Shown one piece after another: positions 5,741 to 6,532 of a stretch of 6,532 bases of DNA. The DNA lies in NCBI GenBank assembly GCA_050259035.1, contig JBLMZW010000099.1:1-6532 (forward strand), given 5' to 3'. Position 1 is the stretch's first letter; every line of letters starts with the position of its first letter. The notes beneath the pieces were generated by a model, which saw only the letters and a program-made list of their open reading frames with translations, ran no database searches and was not told where the DNA came from. This stretch comes from JBLMZW01 sp050259035. Its GTDB lineage: Bacteria; Bacillota; Syntrophomonadia; Syntrophomonadales; DTU052. The position numbers and the translations under genes were made by a program.

Positions 5741-5895
5741 CGAGCCGTTTCAACACCAGGTGAAGGCGAGACCGATTTCCAGCGGCGGGTTAGGGCAACC
5801 GGGTGTTGCCCTAACTGCCACTACTATCATAGATGTAGTGTTGGCAGGACCCGCCGCCGGCGAGCCGAGCCATTGGTGTTGAAGGCGAGGAGACC
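5741..5895. other. Branched, strongly self-complementary element (candidate structured RNA or cruciform)
   Basis: Nested perfect arms: outer TTCAACACCA (5749-5758) with TGGTGTTGAA (5874-5883), 10 bp; inner GCGGCGGGT (5782-5790) with ACCCGCCGC (5849-5857), 9 bp. The inner stem encloses two adjacent hairpins. The first is GTTAGGGCAAC (5789-5799) with GTTGCCCTAAC (5805-5815), 11 bp with a 5-base loop and two bases shared with the inner stem. The second is CTGCCACTAC (5815-5824) with GTAGTG-tt-GGCAG (5835-5847), which continues as ATC/GAT around a 3-base loop. The result is a three-way junction on a long stalk. CGAGCCG (5741 and 5861) and TGAAGGCGAG (5761 and 5880) recur about 120 bp apart on either side. 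A weak reading frame crosses it (from TTG 5693) but looks like no protein. Group II intron domain I debris is one possibility; no domain V or reverse transcriptase is seen. Confidence 0.7.
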
Positions 5896-6037
5896 AGGAG
5901 CGAATGGCTTTTGATCCAGTCCTGGGTAAAGAAGACAATGTTTCTCCAATCTAAAACAGCCTACTTGGGGACGCGAAGGCTGGCTGCGCTCACCAAACAT
6001 AACCAAGTCAAACCGAATACCGAAGGGGGTAGAAAGG
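5896..6037 (+). other. Leader region of the ferredoxin-nitroreductase gene
   Basis: This completes the 363-bp gene-free stretch after yjbQ. It holds a possible hairpin, CAGCCT (5957-5962) with AGGCTG (5977-5982) around a 14-base loop, without a T-run. A poor promoter match, TTGATC (5911-5916), 17 bases, GACAAT (5934-5939), scores only 4 of 6 in each box. The ribosome binding site of the next gene is the purine-rich AGGGGG at 6024-6029, eight bases before the ATG. Nothing else is recognisable. Confidence 0.3.
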
Positions 6038-6532
6038 ATGTCGATCAAAACCGGTCGAGCCGAAGGGGTAGCCCAGGTTAGCATTGACTACGACAAATGT
6101 AATGCCTGCGGTCTTTGTGTAGAAGTCTGCTATGGAAAGCCTTTATACATAGAAGATAAGAAGGTCAAAATCGACCAATCCCATTGGTTCGGATGTATAG
6201 CCTGTGGCCAATGCATGGCGGTTTGTCCCCGGTCCTGTATTTTTGTCAACGGACGCTGCTTGTCTCCGGAGGATGTCCTTCCCATTCCTCCTCGGGAACA
6301 GAGAGCCAGCTATGACCAATTATATTCTCTGATGCTAAGCCGCCGCAGTGTCAGGGATTTCAAAAAAGAAGAGGTCGAACAGGAAAAGATAGACCAGATC
6401 CTTGCTGCCGCATCAACCTCACCGATGGGGTTACCACCCTCGGATGTTGGGGTAATAGTATTTAAAGGCCGGGATAAGGTGCAGGAACTGGCGGGTGACA
6501 TTATAAACGTATTCAAGAAATACTGGTGGATG
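6038..6532 (+). CDS. Ferredoxin-nitroreductase fusion protein (3' end outside window)
   Basis: The frame is open from ATG 6038 to the last base, giving 165 residues of an incomplete protein. The N-terminus is a two-[4Fe-4S] ferredoxin domain with Cys21, 24, 27, 31 (CNACGLCVEVC) and Cys53, 56, 59, 63 (CIACGQCMAVCP). The first motif ends in Cys-Tyr instead of the usual Cys-Pro. Two extra cysteines, 67 and 74, follow. From about residue 92 the nitroreductase flavoprotein fold begins: SRRSVRDFK (101-109) carries the Arg/Ser residues that usually hold the FMN phosphate, and AAASTSPMGLPPSDVGVIVF is the following helix and first core strand. The predicted role is an FMN-dependent reductase that takes electrons through its own iron-sulfur clusters, a common architecture in strict anaerobes; the substrate is unknown. 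The start is supported by AGGGGG eight bases upstream. Confidence 0.93.
   Translation, partial: MSIKTGRAEGVAQVSIDYDKCNACGLCVEVCYGKPLYIEDKKVKIDQSHWFGCIACGQCMAVCPRSCIFVNGRCLSPEDVLPIPPREQRASYDQLYSLMLSRRSVRDFKKEEVEQEKIDQILAAASTSPMGLPPSDVGVIVFKGRDKVQELAGDIINVFKKYWWM

Noticed and set aside
5693..5914. Open reading frame starting at TTG across the branched element
   Set aside because: No ribosome binding site of note, low-complexity Arg-rich product, resembles no family, and the DNA is better explained by perfect complementary arms.
5911..5939. Promoter TTGATC-17-GACAAT for the nitroreductase gene
   Set aside because: Only 4 of 6 matches in each box, no better than expected by chance.
5675..6037. 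Complete group II intron
   Set aside because: No domain V hairpin or reverse transcriptase/maturase frame is seen on either strand; at most it would be a fragment.
5827..6084. Minus-strand open frame overlapping the nitroreductase start
   Set aside because: It overlaps a certain gene start, lacks a ribosome binding site and has no protein-like features.

Overview
The window looks like chromosomal DNA from an anaerobic, moderate-GC Gram-positive bacterium of the Clostridia, perhaps a Peptococcaceae/Desulfotomaculum-type lineage. The reasons are a DUF3784-type membrane protein, a ferredoxin-nitroreductase fusion, GGAGG-type ribosome binding sites, and a heptad GTGARAC-type repeat of a kind I associate with those genomes. 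The organism call is inference.

Layout. (1) 2-2028, plus strand: a tight three-gene operon holding the C-terminal end of a probable DUF4367-like protein, an ABC-2 family ATPase and its membrane permease. The junctions are 3 bp apart and 1 bp overlapping, so the three products probably act together. (2) 2025-2780, minus strand: a four-helix membrane protein (DUF3784-like N-terminus, bacterial PH-like C-terminus). It converges on the permease so closely that the two stop codons overlap. (3) 2781-3048: non-coding, with a candidate promoter and a bipartite inverted repeat. (4) 3049-4759, minus strand: a two-gene phosphorelay operon encoding a receiver-Hpt protein and a double-receiver protein. 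No histidine kinase or DNA-binding output domain is encoded here, so these are intermediates that must take phosphate from a kinase elsewhere. (5) 4760-5260: about 500 bp without a gene. It holds the likely promoter of the phosphorelay operon, an operator-like palindrome, a GC-rich stretch with possible pseudoknotted pairing, a long inverted array of 7-bp repeats, a 10-bp direct repeat around that array, and a promoter for the next gene. (6) 5261-5674, plus strand: a YjbQ/UPF0047 protein. (7) 5675-6037: about 360 bp without a gene, dominated by a strongly self-complementary branched element at about 5741-5895. (8) 6038-6532, plus strand: the start of a two-[4Fe-4S] ferredoxin-nitroreductase flavoprotein that runs off the window.

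Most of the genes belong to recognisable families. The least explained parts are the two long intergenic regions around yjbQ, above all the branched element at 5741-5895, which has compact nested perfect stems and no protein that I can assign to it. No tRNA, rRNA, CRISPR array or intact insertion sequence was recognised.
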